Below are positions 1 through 8,371 of a DNA stretch of 64,000 nucleotides, one piece after another. Below the pieces are notes generated by a model. That model searched no databases. It was not told the origin of the DNA and was given only the letters and a program-made list of their open reading frames with translations. Made by a program: the position numbers and the translations under genes. The stretch lies in assembly GCF_031128465.2 (NCBI RefSeq), contig NZ_CP155618.1:3090501-3154500 (forward strand), given 5' to 3'. How positions within the stretch are numbered: the first letter of the stretch is position 1; every line of letters starts with the position of its first letter. Origin of the DNA: Mariniflexile litorale (GTDB lineage Bacteria; Bacteroidota; Bacteroidia; Flavobacteriales; Flavobacteriaceae).

Positions 1-750
1 CTCTTTAATCTGTTCTTTTCTAAAAAATATAAAACCCCAAAAGAAGGTGTCAACCGTTACAGTTACTTGTGGGTGTTGTTTCATGGTTTCCCAGGCTTCA
101 GTCATGCCTTCCGACCAATAAATATCATCAAAAATAAAAACAGAATCGTTATGGGCTGTTTTCAATAAGGTTTCGAAATAATTTAATGTTGCTTCTTTTT
201 GATGATTGCCATCGAAGAAGATGAGATCGTAGGTGTTTGATGATAAATCTTTAACATTAGTATCAAAATTTCCACAAATTAAATCGATGTTATTCAATTT
301 GTGGACCTTGAAATTAGTCTTTGTAAATTCTGAAATATCAGGACAACCTTCAATACTTGTTATTTTCGATTTCGTATTTCCTAAACGCATCGCATGTGTA
401 GCAATACCTAAAGAGGTGCCCAATTCTAATATGTTTTCAAAATTAAAATAGGAGGTAAGCCTGTATAAAAGTTGTGCTCTTTTATTAGTTGTTCCCGCAT
501 TTTTAGCAATTTCAGAAATAAAGCGCTCACACTGTTTTGATACCTGAGAACCAACGCCTAAATCGGTTACTTTAATTTTACCTTTGTTTTTTAATAGTTC
601 TTTTTTGTAATTTAAAATTTTTTTGTAACCCTCATAATTAGAGTGGTCGTAAAAACATTTGGTAACTAAATTATACACAAAAGGTGAGTGAACACCATGT
701 TGGTTGGTCGATTTTATTATGAATTTTATGTATGATTTAATTTGATGCAT
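1..750 (-). CDS. Class I SAM-dependent methyltransferase (3' end outside window)
   Basis: Translating the minus strand from the ATG at 750 gives 250 residues with no stop before the window edge, so the gene is cut at its C-terminus. Around residues 105-115 there is a glycine-rich SAM-binding motif (ILELGTSLG), followed by an acidic strand end (SIEGCP) and a later FFDGNH motif with FDD, the pattern of O-methyltransferase-like Rossmann enzymes. The N-terminus has no signal peptide. It lies 61 bp beyond the stop of the ABC-F gene on the same strand. Such proteins are common in Flavobacteriaceae with unknown substrate; I infer only the methyltransferase fold. Confidence 0.75.
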   Translation of the reverse strand, partial: MHQIKSYIKFIIKSTNQHGVHSPFVYNLVTKCFYDHSNYEGYKKILNYKKELLKNKGKIKVTDLGVGSQVSKQCERFISEIAKNAGTTNKRAQLLYRLTSYFNFENILELGTSLGIATHAMRLGNTKSKITSIEGCPDISEFTKTNFKVHKLNNIDLICGNFDTNVKDLSSNTYDLIFFDGNHQKEATLNYFETLLKTAHNDSVFIFDDIYWSEGMTEAWETMKQHPQVTVTVDTFFWGFIFFRKEQIKE

Positions 751-753
751 AAA

Positions 754-814
754 AGTTTCAGAGTTTCAGAGATTTGGCTTTGTTACTTTGCAACTTAGTG
801 GCTTTGTTACTTTA
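754..814. repeat. Intergenic short direct repeats abutting an ABC-F stop codon
   Basis: The 61-bp gap between two minus-strand genes contains AGTTTCAG twice in tandem (754-769) and GGCTTTGTTACTTT twice (776-789 and 800-813). The second copy runs into the stop codon of the ABC-F gene (812-814). Similar ACTTTG-rich words occur after recQ at 55621-55725, which suggests a small family of intergenic repeats. Confidence 0.6.
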
Positions 815-2674
815 TTTATCCAATTTCTCCTGTAATTCCATCCAACGTATTTCTTTAGCTTCCAATTCATCAATGATTTTTTGTAAAGCTTCCGAAAGTT
901 TGTTTATCTCATCGGGTGTTAAATCGGGATTGTTGAATTTGGCTTCCAACTCTTTTTTATCAAATGCTAATGAATTTAATTTACTTTCGATATTTTTAAG
1001 CTCTTTTTCTTCGCTGTAGCTTAGTTTATTATCTTCTGTTTTTTTCCAAGCATTTTTTTCCTTTTTGTCTTCCGAAGCATTTGAAATGGTGGGTTGACTA
1101 TCTTCATAAACTCTATAATCGGTATAGTTTCCAGGGAAATCTTCAACAACACCTTCACCTCTAAAAACGAAAAGATGGTCTACTACTTTATCCATAAAAT
1201 AACGGTCGTGCGATACCACAATCACACAGCCCGGAAAATCTAATAAGAAGCTTTCTAATACATTTAGGGTTACAATATCCAAATCGTTAGTGGGCTCATC
1301 CAGTATTAAGAAGTTCGGGTTTTGTATAAGAACGGTACATAAATACAAACGCTTACGCTCACCGCCGCTTAGTTTTTCAACAAAATCATATTGTTTTTTT
1401 CGACTGAATAAAAAGCGTTCTAGTAGTTGTTGTGCGCTAATTTGTTTGCCTTTTTTTAAAGGAATATAATCGCCAAATTCTCGAATAACATCAATAACCT
1501 TTTGGTTGGGTTTTACAGTAATACCGTTTTGGGTATAATAGCCAAATTTAACCGTTTCACCAACAGACACTTTTCCAGAATCTGGTTTTGCTGTTTGGGT
1601 TAAAATATTTAAAAAAGTGGTTTTTCCAGTACCATTTTTACCAATAATACCTGTGCGTTCACCATTTTTAAATAGGTATTCAAAACCATCAAGTATCACT
1701 TTGTCTTTAAATGATTTTGATACATTATGAAACTCCACCACTTTACTGCCCAAACGTTCCATATTGAGTTCGAGTTGTACTTCGTGGTCATTCCTACGTT
1801 GACTAGCGCGGTGTTTTATATCGTGAAAATCGTCTATACGCGATTTCGATTTTGTGGTTCTGGCCTTTGGTTGGCGGCGCATCCAATCCAATTCTTTTTT
1901 GAAAAGTTGTTTAGCTTTACCTGTTTCTACTTCGGTTTGTTCTATTCTAGCCTCTCGTTTTTCTAAGTAATAGGAGTAGTTGCCTTTATAATTGTAAAGT
2001 TGTCCTTCGTCTAATTCAATAATTTCATTACACACACGCTCTAAAAAGTAACGGTCGTGTGTAACCATAAACAGGGTGATATTTTCTTTAGCAAAAAAGG
2101 ATTCTAGCCATTCAATCATTTCTAAATCTAAATGATTAGTAGGTTCATCCAGAATTAATAAATCGGGTTTATTTATTAAAGCATTAGCTAACGATAAACG
2201 TTTTTTCTGCCCACCAGAAAGCGAGCCTACTTTTTCATCTAAATTTTCAAGTTTTAATTTGAAAAGTATTTGCTTGTATTGTGTTTCAAAATCCCAAGCT
2301 TGGTACTGTTCCATTTCTTCGAAGGCTTTTTGATAGGCATCGGCGTCATCTGGATTTAAAAGCGCATGCTCATAATTGGAAATAACTTTCAAAATGGGAT
2401 TATCACTTGCGAAAATGGTTTCTTCAACCGTTAAGTTTTTATCTAGTTTTGGATCTTGCGATAAAAACGAAACCACAATACCATTTCTATAAGTAATGTT
2501 ACCGGAATCGGCTTCATCATCGCCAGAAATAATATTTAGAATAGAGGTTTTACCCGTCCCATTTTTAGCTACGAAGGCTATTTTTTGGTCTTTATGGATA
2601 CTAAAAGAAATGTTTTCGAAAAGGTTTAGTTCTCCGTAAGATTTCGATATATTTTCAACAGTTAAATAATTCAA
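812..2674 (-). CDS. ABC-F family ATPase (Uup-like)
   Basis: The 620-residue protein has two ABC ATPase domains and no membrane segments, the layout of ABC-F proteins, which act on ribosomes or in translation quality control rather than transport. The first Walker A (about residues 36-43) reads AKNGTGKT, with Ala replacing the usual first Gly; the first signature is LSGGQKKR. The second domain has GKNGTGKTT and LSGGERKR, each followed by a Walker B ILDEPTN. A linker rich in Arg/Lys (WMRRQPKARTTKSKSR) separates the domains, and the C-terminal 80 residues are a charged coiled coil like the Uup C-terminal domain. It is divergent from the wza-like gene. Family assignment is firm; the exact role is not. 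Confidence 0.9.
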   Translation of the reverse strand: MNYLTVENISKSYGELNLFENISFSIHKDQKIAFVAKNGTGKTSILNIISGDDEADSGNITYRNGIVVSFLSQDPKLDKNLTVEETIFASDNPILKVISNYEHALLNPDDADAYQKAFEEMEQYQAWDFETQYKQILFKLKLENLDEKVGSLSGGQKKRLSLANALINKPDLLILDEPTNHLDLEMIEWLESFFAKENITLFMVTHDRYFLERVCNEIIELDEGQLYNYKGNYSYYLEKREARIEQTEVETGKAKQLFKKELDWMRRQPKARTTKSKSRIDDFHDIKHRASQRRNDHEVQLELNMERLGSKVVEFHNVSKSFKDKVILDGFEYLFKNGERTGIIGKNGTGKTTFLNILTQTAKPDSGKVSVGETVKFGYYTQNGITVKPNQKVIDVIREFGDYIPLKKGKQISAQQLLERFLFSRKKQYDFVEKLSGGERKRLYLCTVLIQNPNFLILDEPTNDLDIVTLNVLESFLLDFPGCVIVVSHDRYFMDKVVDHLFVFRGEGVVEDFPGNYTDYRVYEDSQPTISNASEDKKEKNAWKKTEDNKLSYSEEKELKNIESKLNSLAFDKKELEAKFNNPDLTPDEINKLSEALQKIIDELEAKEIRWMELQEKLDK

Positions 2675-2732
2675 AAGGCTATTTTTTATGCAAAGAACGT
2701 ATAAAAAACCAAAAATTCAGTGATAAGTTTTA

Positions 2733-2758
2733 TTGTTCATTATGAAAAGTTATATTTG
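2733..2758 (+). promoter_or_regulatory. Bacteroidota-type promoter for the polysaccharide locus
   Basis: TATATTTG at 2751-2758 matches the Bacteroidota -7 consensus TAnnTTTG, and a TTG lies upstream at 2733-2735, although the 15-bp spacing is a little short. Transcription would begin near 2763. This places the possible ATGs at 2733 and 2742 upstream of the transcript start and supports 2778 as the real start of the first export gene. Confidence 0.55.
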
Positions 2759-2777
2759 TGATAAATCAATTACCCCT

Positions 2778-3569
2778 ATGGCGAAACAAATATTCTTGCT
2801 TATTTGTGTAACAATCAGTGTTTTATGTTCTTCGTGTATCACCAATAAAGATGTTGTTTATTTACAAGATAAAGGTACAATTAAACAAGATTCTATATTG
2901 ATTAAGGAATTATCTAAACCCTACAGAGTTCAAATTAACGATATTTTAAGTATTAATGTAAAAGCTTTAGATAATGAACTTACTGCTATTTTTAATCCAA
3001 TAGAGGGTACTAATTCCGGAAGTTCTGGCGGTGGTCTGTATTTTAGTGGTTTTACTGTTGATTTACATGGTAATATTAAATTTCCCATTTTAGGAGAGAT
3101 TAATGTTTTGGGTTTTACAATTAAAGAAATAGAAAATAAAGTAAAAAGTGAATTATTAGCACAGTATTTTAAAGAATCGGCACAATTGTTTGTAACCGTT
3201 AAATTGGCTGGGTTAAGATATACTACCATAGGAGAGGTTGGAACGGGGGTACAGACTCTTTATCAAGATCGTGTAAATATTCTTGAGGCTTTGGCTAATG
3301 CGGGAGATATCAAGCAGACGGGAGATAGAAGAGATGTCTTGGTAATTCGGCAATACCCGGATGGACAAAAAATACATCATATAGATTTAACAGATATTGC
3401 GGCTATGCAATCGCCCTACTATTATATTCAACCCAACGATATTATATTAGTAAAACCCTTAAAACGTAAAGCTTTAGGTGCAGGACAAACGGCTACACAA
3501 ACGTTAACAACGGTTGCTTCTATTCTGTCTGTATTAGTCTCTACTTATTTTTTAGTTAAAAATTTATAA
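2778..3569 (+). CDS. Polysaccharide export outer-membrane lipoprotein (Wza-like)
   Basis: From the ATG at 2778 the 263-residue protein begins with a hydrophobic signal sequence ending in a Cys (LCSSC, about residue 20), a probable lipoprotein signal although the lipobox is not classic. A Poly_export domain follows (YRVQINDILSINV, then GEINVLGFTI), then an SLBB-type segment (TTIGEVG... ILEALANAGDI) and a C-terminal hydrophobic helix that could cross the outer membrane. In the Wza family this forms the outer-membrane pore for capsule or exopolysaccharide. The Wzc-like gene follows after 9 bp. The upstream ATG at 2733 would give a longer N-terminus but precedes the likely transcription start. 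It is shorter than E. coli Wza (about 380 residues), as is common in Bacteroidota. Confidence 0.9.
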   Translation: MAKQIFLLICVTISVLCSSCITNKDVVYLQDKGTIKQDSILIKELSKPYRVQINDILSINVKALDNELTAIFNPIEGTNSGSSGGGLYFSGFTVDLHGNIKFPILGEINVLGFTIKEIENKVKSELLAQYFKESAQLFVTVKLAGLRYTTIGEVGTGVQTLYQDRVNILEALANAGDIKQTGDRRDVLVIRQYPDGQKIHHIDLTDIAAMQSPYYYIQPNDIILVKPLKRKALGAGQTATQTLTTVASILSVLVSTYFLVKNL

Positions 3570-3578
3570 GCTTTTAAT

Positions 3579-6044
3579 ATGAATGATGAATTTGAAGTAT
3601 CGGAATCGCAGTTTCAATCGCTATTTGATTTTAAAGCTTTTTTATTTAGAGCTTTAGGCTATTGGAAACTCTACATACTTTTTATAGGGATAGGCGTTTT
3701 TATTGTGTATCAACAAAATATAAGAAAGCAACAATCTTACCGATTAAGTACTCAAATTTCAATAGAAGAAGAATCTAATCCATTATTTACATCAACTACC
3801 AGTTTAACATTTAATTGGGGAGGCGTGTCAGGAAAAGTACAAACCATGATGACGTCTTTAGGCTCACGTTCTATACACGAAAAAGTAGTAGATAATCTTC
3901 AGTTCTATGTGTCTTATTTAAAGCAAGCACGCTTTAGAAAAGATGATATTTATAAACAAGCGCCTTTTAGAATTAAGTTAATACCAAATACGAATCAAAT
4001 TTTAAATGTTCCTGTAAAAATTGTTTTTATAGATAAAAACCTCTATGAATTGACTTTTAATTTCGAATCCAATGTTGTAAAAACACAAAACTTTACTACT
4101 AAAGAAAAGCTTAATTTAGATGTACCTGTTCAAGAACTTAAAATGGAATTTACTTTGGGAGAACCAGTCATACTTCCTTATTTTAATGGTACTATTGAAT
4201 TAGCAGATAAAAGAATAGCAAATATTGGTGATGAATATTTTATACAGTTTAGCGATTTTGATGCCGTTGTTGCTAATTATAATAACCGGTTAGCAATAGA
4301 TAACCCAAGAAACTCTGCCATATTAAATTTAAGTATGGTAGATGTTAATAAAGGTAAAATTGTAGATTATTTAAATGAAACTGTTCAAGTTTTAAGCGAG
4401 GATCAATTAAATAGAAAAAATCAATTTGTTACCAATACCATAAATTTTATAGATGCACAGTTAGAAAGGGTAAAAAGTCAGCTTACATTAAATGCAGATT
4501 CTTTAAATAATTACAGGGAGCAAAATAAGATTTATAATTTAGATGGGGAAAGTGCCATTGTAAATAGTAAATTAACTAATTTAGAATTAGAGAAAGATAA
4601 TATGAATAGGAAACTTGCCTATTATGCCAGTTTGAAAACCTATTTAGAAACAAGTAACAGCTTTACAGATGTTCCTGCGCCGTCAATATCTGGGATTGAT
4701 GATGGTAACATACTTTCAAACATCGGAAAGATTAATCAATTATCGGTACAAAAATCTAAATATGAATCTACAGTAAGAAAAGATGCCTTAATTTTTGATG
4801 ATCTTAACAGACAGATAGAGGGTATAAAAACGGTGCTTCTGGAAAATATCAGTTCTGCAACTAATGGAATAAAGAGAGAAATGCAATCTATAAATTCTAA
4901 AATTGTAGAGGCCGAATCGGAAATAAGAAGATTACCTAAAGCGCAACAAAAATTATTGAGTATCCGACGTCAATATGCTTTAAGTGAGCAAACCTATAAT
5001 GTGTTTTTGGCTAAACGAGGCGAAGCAGATATAATTAAATCAGCAAGTGTTTCAGATGTGTTAATTATAGACACCGCCAAAGATACAGGAGCGATCCCAA
5101 TTGATTTAAAATTAAGTTCAAGATATTTGTTTGCTGTAATTGGAGGGCTATTAATACCATTATTACTAGCCTTTTTACTAACTTTTTTTGATAATAAAAT
5201 TCATAGTCCACAAGTTTTAGAGAATCAGTCTAAAATTCCTTTATTAGGTGTGGTTGGCAAAAGTAGTTTAGAAAGTAATTTAATTGTGCATTTAAAACCG
5301 AAATCTGTTGTAGCCGAATCTTTTAGAGGCATTAGATCGAGTTTGCAATATATGTATAGTAAGCGAGATTTAAATAGTTCAAAAACAGTTGTTCTCACAT
5401 CATCTGTAAGTGGAGAAGGTAAAACATTTTGTTCTATAAATATTGCCACAGTTTTTGCTTTAAGCGGTAAAAAAACAGTGTTGGTAGGTTTAGATTTAAG
5501 AAAACCGAAAATTTTTGGCGATTTTGAAGTAAAAAATGACAAAGGCGCAGTAAACTATTTAATTGGACAAAAAAGTCTTGAAGAAATCGTTCAACAAACA
5601 AATGTCCCTAATTTAGATGTTATAACATCAGGTCCTATACCGCCTAATCCTTCGGAGTTATTGATAGGTGAAAAAACAGATGCTTTAATGGCAGAACTAA
5701 AAGAAACCTATGATTTTATAGTACTAGATACACCTCCAATAGGCTTGGTGGCAGATGCCTTTGAGTTATTAAAATATACGGATGCCACTATTTATGTGGT
5801 TAGACAAGATTATACTGAAAAGGGTATGTTAAACCTTATTAACGATAAGTACGATAAAGGAGAAGTTAAGAATTTAAGTTTTATATACAATTGTTACGAC
5901 CAGAAAGGGAAATATGGCTACGGATATGGCTACGGATATGGCTACGGATATGGCTATGGCCATTATGCTAATGGGTATCATGAAGAAGATGGGGCTAAAA
6001 AAGGCTGGTTAAGTAAATTAAAAGGAATGATTAAAGTAAGTTAA
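3579..6044 (+). CDS. Polysaccharide co-polymerase with BY-kinase domain (Wzc-like)
   Basis: The 821-residue inner-membrane protein has a first membrane helix at about residues 25-45, a long periplasmic Wzz-type region with coiled-coil segments, a second helix at about 513-537, and a cytoplasmic BY-kinase domain. The kinase shows a Walker A motif SGEGKTF (about 611-617), a Walker A'-like LVGLDLRKP and a Walker B IVLDTPP near 714. The C-terminus carries a Gly-Tyr repeat (about 777-800) encoded by a 12-bp DNA repeat. In the Wzc family autophosphorylation of the Tyr cluster controls assembly of the octamer and chain length. Its position directly behind the Wza-like gene supports this role. Confidence 0.93.
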   Translation: MNDEFEVSESQFQSLFDFKAFLFRALGYWKLYILFIGIGVFIVYQQNIRKQQSYRLSTQISIEEESNPLFTSTTSLTFNWGGVSGKVQTMMTSLGSRSIHEKVVDNLQFYVSYLKQARFRKDDIYKQAPFRIKLIPNTNQILNVPVKIVFIDKNLYELTFNFESNVVKTQNFTTKEKLNLDVPVQELKMEFTLGEPVILPYFNGTIELADKRIANIGDEYFIQFSDFDAVVANYNNRLAIDNPRNSAILNLSMVDVNKGKIVDYLNETVQVLSEDQLNRKNQFVTNTINFIDAQLERVKSQLTLNADSLNNYREQNKIYNLDGESAIVNSKLTNLELEKDNMNRKLAYYASLKTYLETSNSFTDVPAPSISGIDDGNILSNIGKINQLSVQKSKYESTVRKDALIFDDLNRQIEGIKTVLLENISSATNGIKREMQSINSKIVEAESEIRRLPKAQQKLLSIRRQYALSEQTYNVFLAKRGEADIIKSASVSDVLIIDTAKDTGAIPIDLKLSSRYLFAVIGGLLIPLLLAFLLTFFDNKIHSPQVLENQSKIPLLGVVGKSSLESNLIVHLKPKSVVAESFRGIRSSLQYMYSKRDLNSSKTVVLTSSVSGEGKTFCSINIATVFALSGKKTVLVGLDLRKPKIFGDFEVKNDKGAVNYLIGQKSLEEIVQQTNVPNLDVITSGPIPPNPSELLIGEKTDALMAELKETYDFIVLDTPPIGLVADAFELLKYTDATIYVVRQDYTEKGMLNLINDKYDKGEVKNLSFIYNCYDQKGKYGYGYGYGYGYGYGYGHYANGYHEEDGAKKGWLSKLKGMIKVS
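5913..5960 (+). repeat. In-frame 12-bp tandem repeat encoding the Tyr cluster of the Wzc-like kinase
   Basis: TATGGCTACGGA occurs three times exactly (5913-5948), followed by a fourth degenerate copy (5949-5960). Each unit adds Tyr-Gly-Tyr-Gly to the kinase tail, so copy-number change would alter the number of potential phosphotyrosines without shifting the frame. Confidence 0.9.
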
Positions 6045-6128
6045 ACACGCTAGGTCTATGTCTACTCTAATTCAGGGTTTAATAAAATAATTAGAGATGG
6101 TTTTGATATGTGTCGAGTTAATACAAGA

Positions 6129-6917
6129 ATGAATACATTACTTATAACAGCTATTAAAAGTGCTATTTATGCGGGTGCAGAAATAATGAAAATTTATTCT
6201 GGTAGTTTTGAGGTAACATTAAAACAGGATAATTCCCCGTTAACTATCGCAGATGAACATGCTAATACGATGATTAACTCTTATTTAGAGAAAACAGAAA
6301 TTCCCATTATAAGCGAAGAGAATAAACAAGTTGTATACACCATTAGAAAAGATTGGGATACTTGCTGGATAGTCGATCCTTTGGATGGTACTAAAGAGTT
6401 TATAAAGCGAAATGGTGAGTTTACGGTAAACATAGCTCTCATAAAAAACAATAAGCCTATTTTAGGAGTTATTTATGTGCCAGTATCCAAGACTCTTTAT
6501 TATGCCAATGTTTCGGAAAATAAAGCTTATAAGTATGAGTTAAATTCACATGAATATACTGAAAGTATATTTCAAAATAGTGTAGAATTAACACCTAAAA
6601 AGAATGATGATAATCAAATCAAAATAGTAGGAAGTCGTTCTCATAAAAGTGAAGAAACAGAGGGTTTCATCAACATTTTAAAGTCAAAAGGAAAAGACAT
6701 TGATTTAGTTTCAAAAGGAAGTTCATTAAAATTTTGCTTGGTGGCAGAAGGCAAAGCCAATATATACCCTAGGTTTGCACCAACCATGGAATGGGACACC
6801 GCAGCGGGACATGCCATTTGTAGTGCTGTAGGTTTAAAAGTGATGCAGATTAATGAAAATAATGAATTGCAGTACAATAAACAAGATTTGTTAAACCCTT
6901 ATTTTATAGTACAATAA
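6129..6917 (+). CDS. cysQ: 3'(2'),5'-bisphosphate nucleotidase CysQ
   Basis: An inositol-monophosphatase-fold enzyme of 262 residues that would hydrolyse PAP (3'-phosphoadenosine 5'-phosphate) to AMP. The metal-binding motifs of the family are present: SEEN, DPLDGTKEF, and a C-terminal EWDTAAGHAI. I place the start at 6129 (MNTLLITAIK), which matches the usual CysQ N-terminus; an in-frame ATG at 6108 would add seven residues. The gene sits five bases before cysC and inside a polysaccharide locus that also encodes a sulfotransferase. This suggests a local role in clearing PAP made by glycan sulfation rather than only in cysteine synthesis. Confidence 0.9.
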   Translation: MNTLLITAIKSAIYAGAEIMKIYSGSFEVTLKQDNSPLTIADEHANTMINSYLEKTEIPIISEENKQVVYTIRKDWDTCWIVDPLDGTKEFIKRNGEFTVNIALIKNNKPILGVIYVPVSKTLYYANVSENKAYKYELNSHEYTESIFQNSVELTPKKNDDNQIKIVGSRSHKSEETEGFINILKSKGKDIDLVSKGSSLKFCLVAEGKANIYPRFAPTMEWDTAAGHAICSAVGLKVMQINENNELQYNKQDLLNPYFIVQ

Positions 6918-6922
6918 AGTCA

Positions 6923-7507
6923 ATGAAGCATAATAAAAAGCAAAATTACAGTGTAAATAGATTAGGCAGAGCATTAATAAACAAGCATAAGCCATGTTTA
7001 ATTTGGTTTACGGGGTTGTCGGGTTCAGGTAAATCTACCATTGCTAATTTGTTGGAAAAAGAATTACATAAAAAACAAATACACACTTATACCTTAGATG
7101 GAGATAATTTACGTCGTGGTTTAAACAAAGATTTATTGTTCACAAAAGAAGATCGTATAGAAAATTTAAGGCGTACCGCCGAAGTGGCTAAATTATTTAT
7201 AGATGCAGGCTTGGTAGTTATTGCAGCTTTTATTTCGCCATACAACAAAATACGGGAAGATATAAAAGCCATTGTTGGAAGTGATTATTATATTGAAGTA
7301 TTTGTAAATACACCATTAGAAGTATGTGAACAACGCGATATAAAAGGCTTGTATAAAAAAGCACGTTCAGGAGAGATTAAAAATTTCACAGGAATCAGTT
7401 CGCCTTTTGAAAACCCGATAAGTCCAACGATAGAAATAAAAACCCTTAAGGAAACTCCAGAAGAAGCGGTTTCTAAAATTTTAACACTTTTAGAAAATAA
7501 GCTATAA
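6923..7507 (+). CDS. cysC: Adenylyl-sulfate kinase CysC
   Basis: The 194-residue protein phosphorylates APS to PAPS, the sulfate donor. It has a P-loop GLSGSGKST at residues 31-39, a substrate segment LDGDNLRRGLNKDL, and FISPY followed by a lid-like region, all typical of CysC; the length matches the family. No ATP sulfurylase genes (cysD/cysN) are in the window, so APS must come from elsewhere. With cysQ just upstream and a sulfotransferase 2 kb downstream, it probably supplies PAPS for polysaccharide sulfation. It is followed after 17 bp by the ABC exporter permease. Confidence 0.94.
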   Translation: MKHNKKQNYSVNRLGRALINKHKPCLIWFTGLSGSGKSTIANLLEKELHKKQIHTYTLDGDNLRRGLNKDLLFTKEDRIENLRRTAEVAKLFIDAGLVVIAAFISPYNKIREDIKAIVGSDYYIEVFVNTPLEVCEQRDIKGLYKKARSGEIKNFTGISSPFENPISPTIEIKTLKETPEEAVSKILTLLENKL

Positions 7508-7524
7508 TAAACTTAGATATTTGA

Positions 7525-8370
7525 ATGCAACTTGAAACTAAAATATATCAAAAAGAAAACAACTTAAAAGTTGGAAATCTCTTAAAAGCAACAGCCAAAG
7601 ATTTTTTTAGGTCTCATTTTTTAGCAAAACAATTGGCAACTCGAGATATTACATCACAATACAGACAATCGTATTTAGGGATTATTTGGGCGTTTATAAC
7701 CCCCATATCTTCCGCTTTTGTTTGGATTTTTTTAAGTGCAACTGGAACCATACAACTTTCCGATACAGGTGTGCCCTATCCTGTATATGTATTTTCAGGA
7801 ACTTTAATATGGTCTATAATAATAGAGTCTATTAATTCTCCAGCAAGTAATACCAATGCCGCTCGTGGTATTATGACCAAAATAAATTTTCCAAAAGAAG
7901 CTTTAGTATTATCGGGCATTTATAAACTGCTTTTTAATAGTTCAATTAAAATTGGATTGTTAGTTATTTTAATTTTTGCATTTGGAGTAGGGTTTCATTG
8001 GTCTTTGTTGTTATTTCCACTTGCCATACTGGCTGCTATTTTGTTTGGTACCACTATGGGTTTGTTTTTAACACCTATAAGCCTTATTTACAACGATATT
8101 GCTAAAATTATTAGTATGGGGTTAAGTCTGTTAATGTATATAACACCAGTAGTTTATGCCATCCCTAAAGATGGATTAATGAAAACGGTTATGGAATTAA
8201 ATCCATTTACACCACTAATTTTAACAGCAAGGGCGCTTGCTTTAGGAAATACAACGGAATATTTAGCCTATTTTTCCTGGGTTTTTATAGTAAGTGTATT
8301 ATTGTTTTTTATTGGGTTGATGCTTTACAGAATTTCGATACCTATTATTGTAGAACGTTTAAGTGCATAA
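7525..8370 (+). CDS. Polysaccharide ABC exporter permease (Wzm-like, ABC-2 type)
   Basis: An integral membrane protein of 281 residues with about six hydrophobic segments and the ABC2_membrane family signature: an N-terminal amphipathic region (LATRDITSQYRQSYLGIIWAF) followed by helices, and a C-terminal MELNPFTPLI segment. Homologues (Wzm, KpsM, TagG) export complete lipid-linked polysaccharide chains across the inner membrane. Only one base separates its stop codon from the ATG of the ATPase gene, so the two almost certainly form one transporter. Confidence 0.9.
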   Translation: MQLETKIYQKENNLKVGNLLKATAKDFFRSHFLAKQLATRDITSQYRQSYLGIIWAFITPISSAFVWIFLSATGTIQLSDTGVPYPVYVFSGTLIWSIIIESINSPASNTNAARGIMTKINFPKEALVLSGIYKLLFNSSIKIGLLVILIFAFGVGFHWSLLLFPLAILAAILFGTTMGLFLTPISLIYNDIAKIISMGLSLLMYITPVVYAIPKDGLMKTVMELNPFTPLILTARALALGNTTEYLAYFSWVFIVSVLLFFIGLMLYRISIPIIVERLSA

Positions 8371-8371
8371 G

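Noticed and set aside
233-451. Plus-strand reading frame at the window start
   Set aside because: The minus strand has a clear methyltransferase with a SAM motif over the same bases.
6066-6100. Inverted CTCTAATT/AATTAGAG as a terminator before cysQ
   Set aside because: The loop is long, there is no T-run after it, and the genes appear to be co-transcribed.
6108-6128. Earlier ATG for cysQ
   Set aside because: It adds seven residues (MCRVNTR) not seen in the family; ATG 6129 matches the usual start.
8363-8371. GTG start for the Wzt-like gene
   Set aside because: It overlaps the permease stop and adds three residues without family support; ATG 8372 is preferred.
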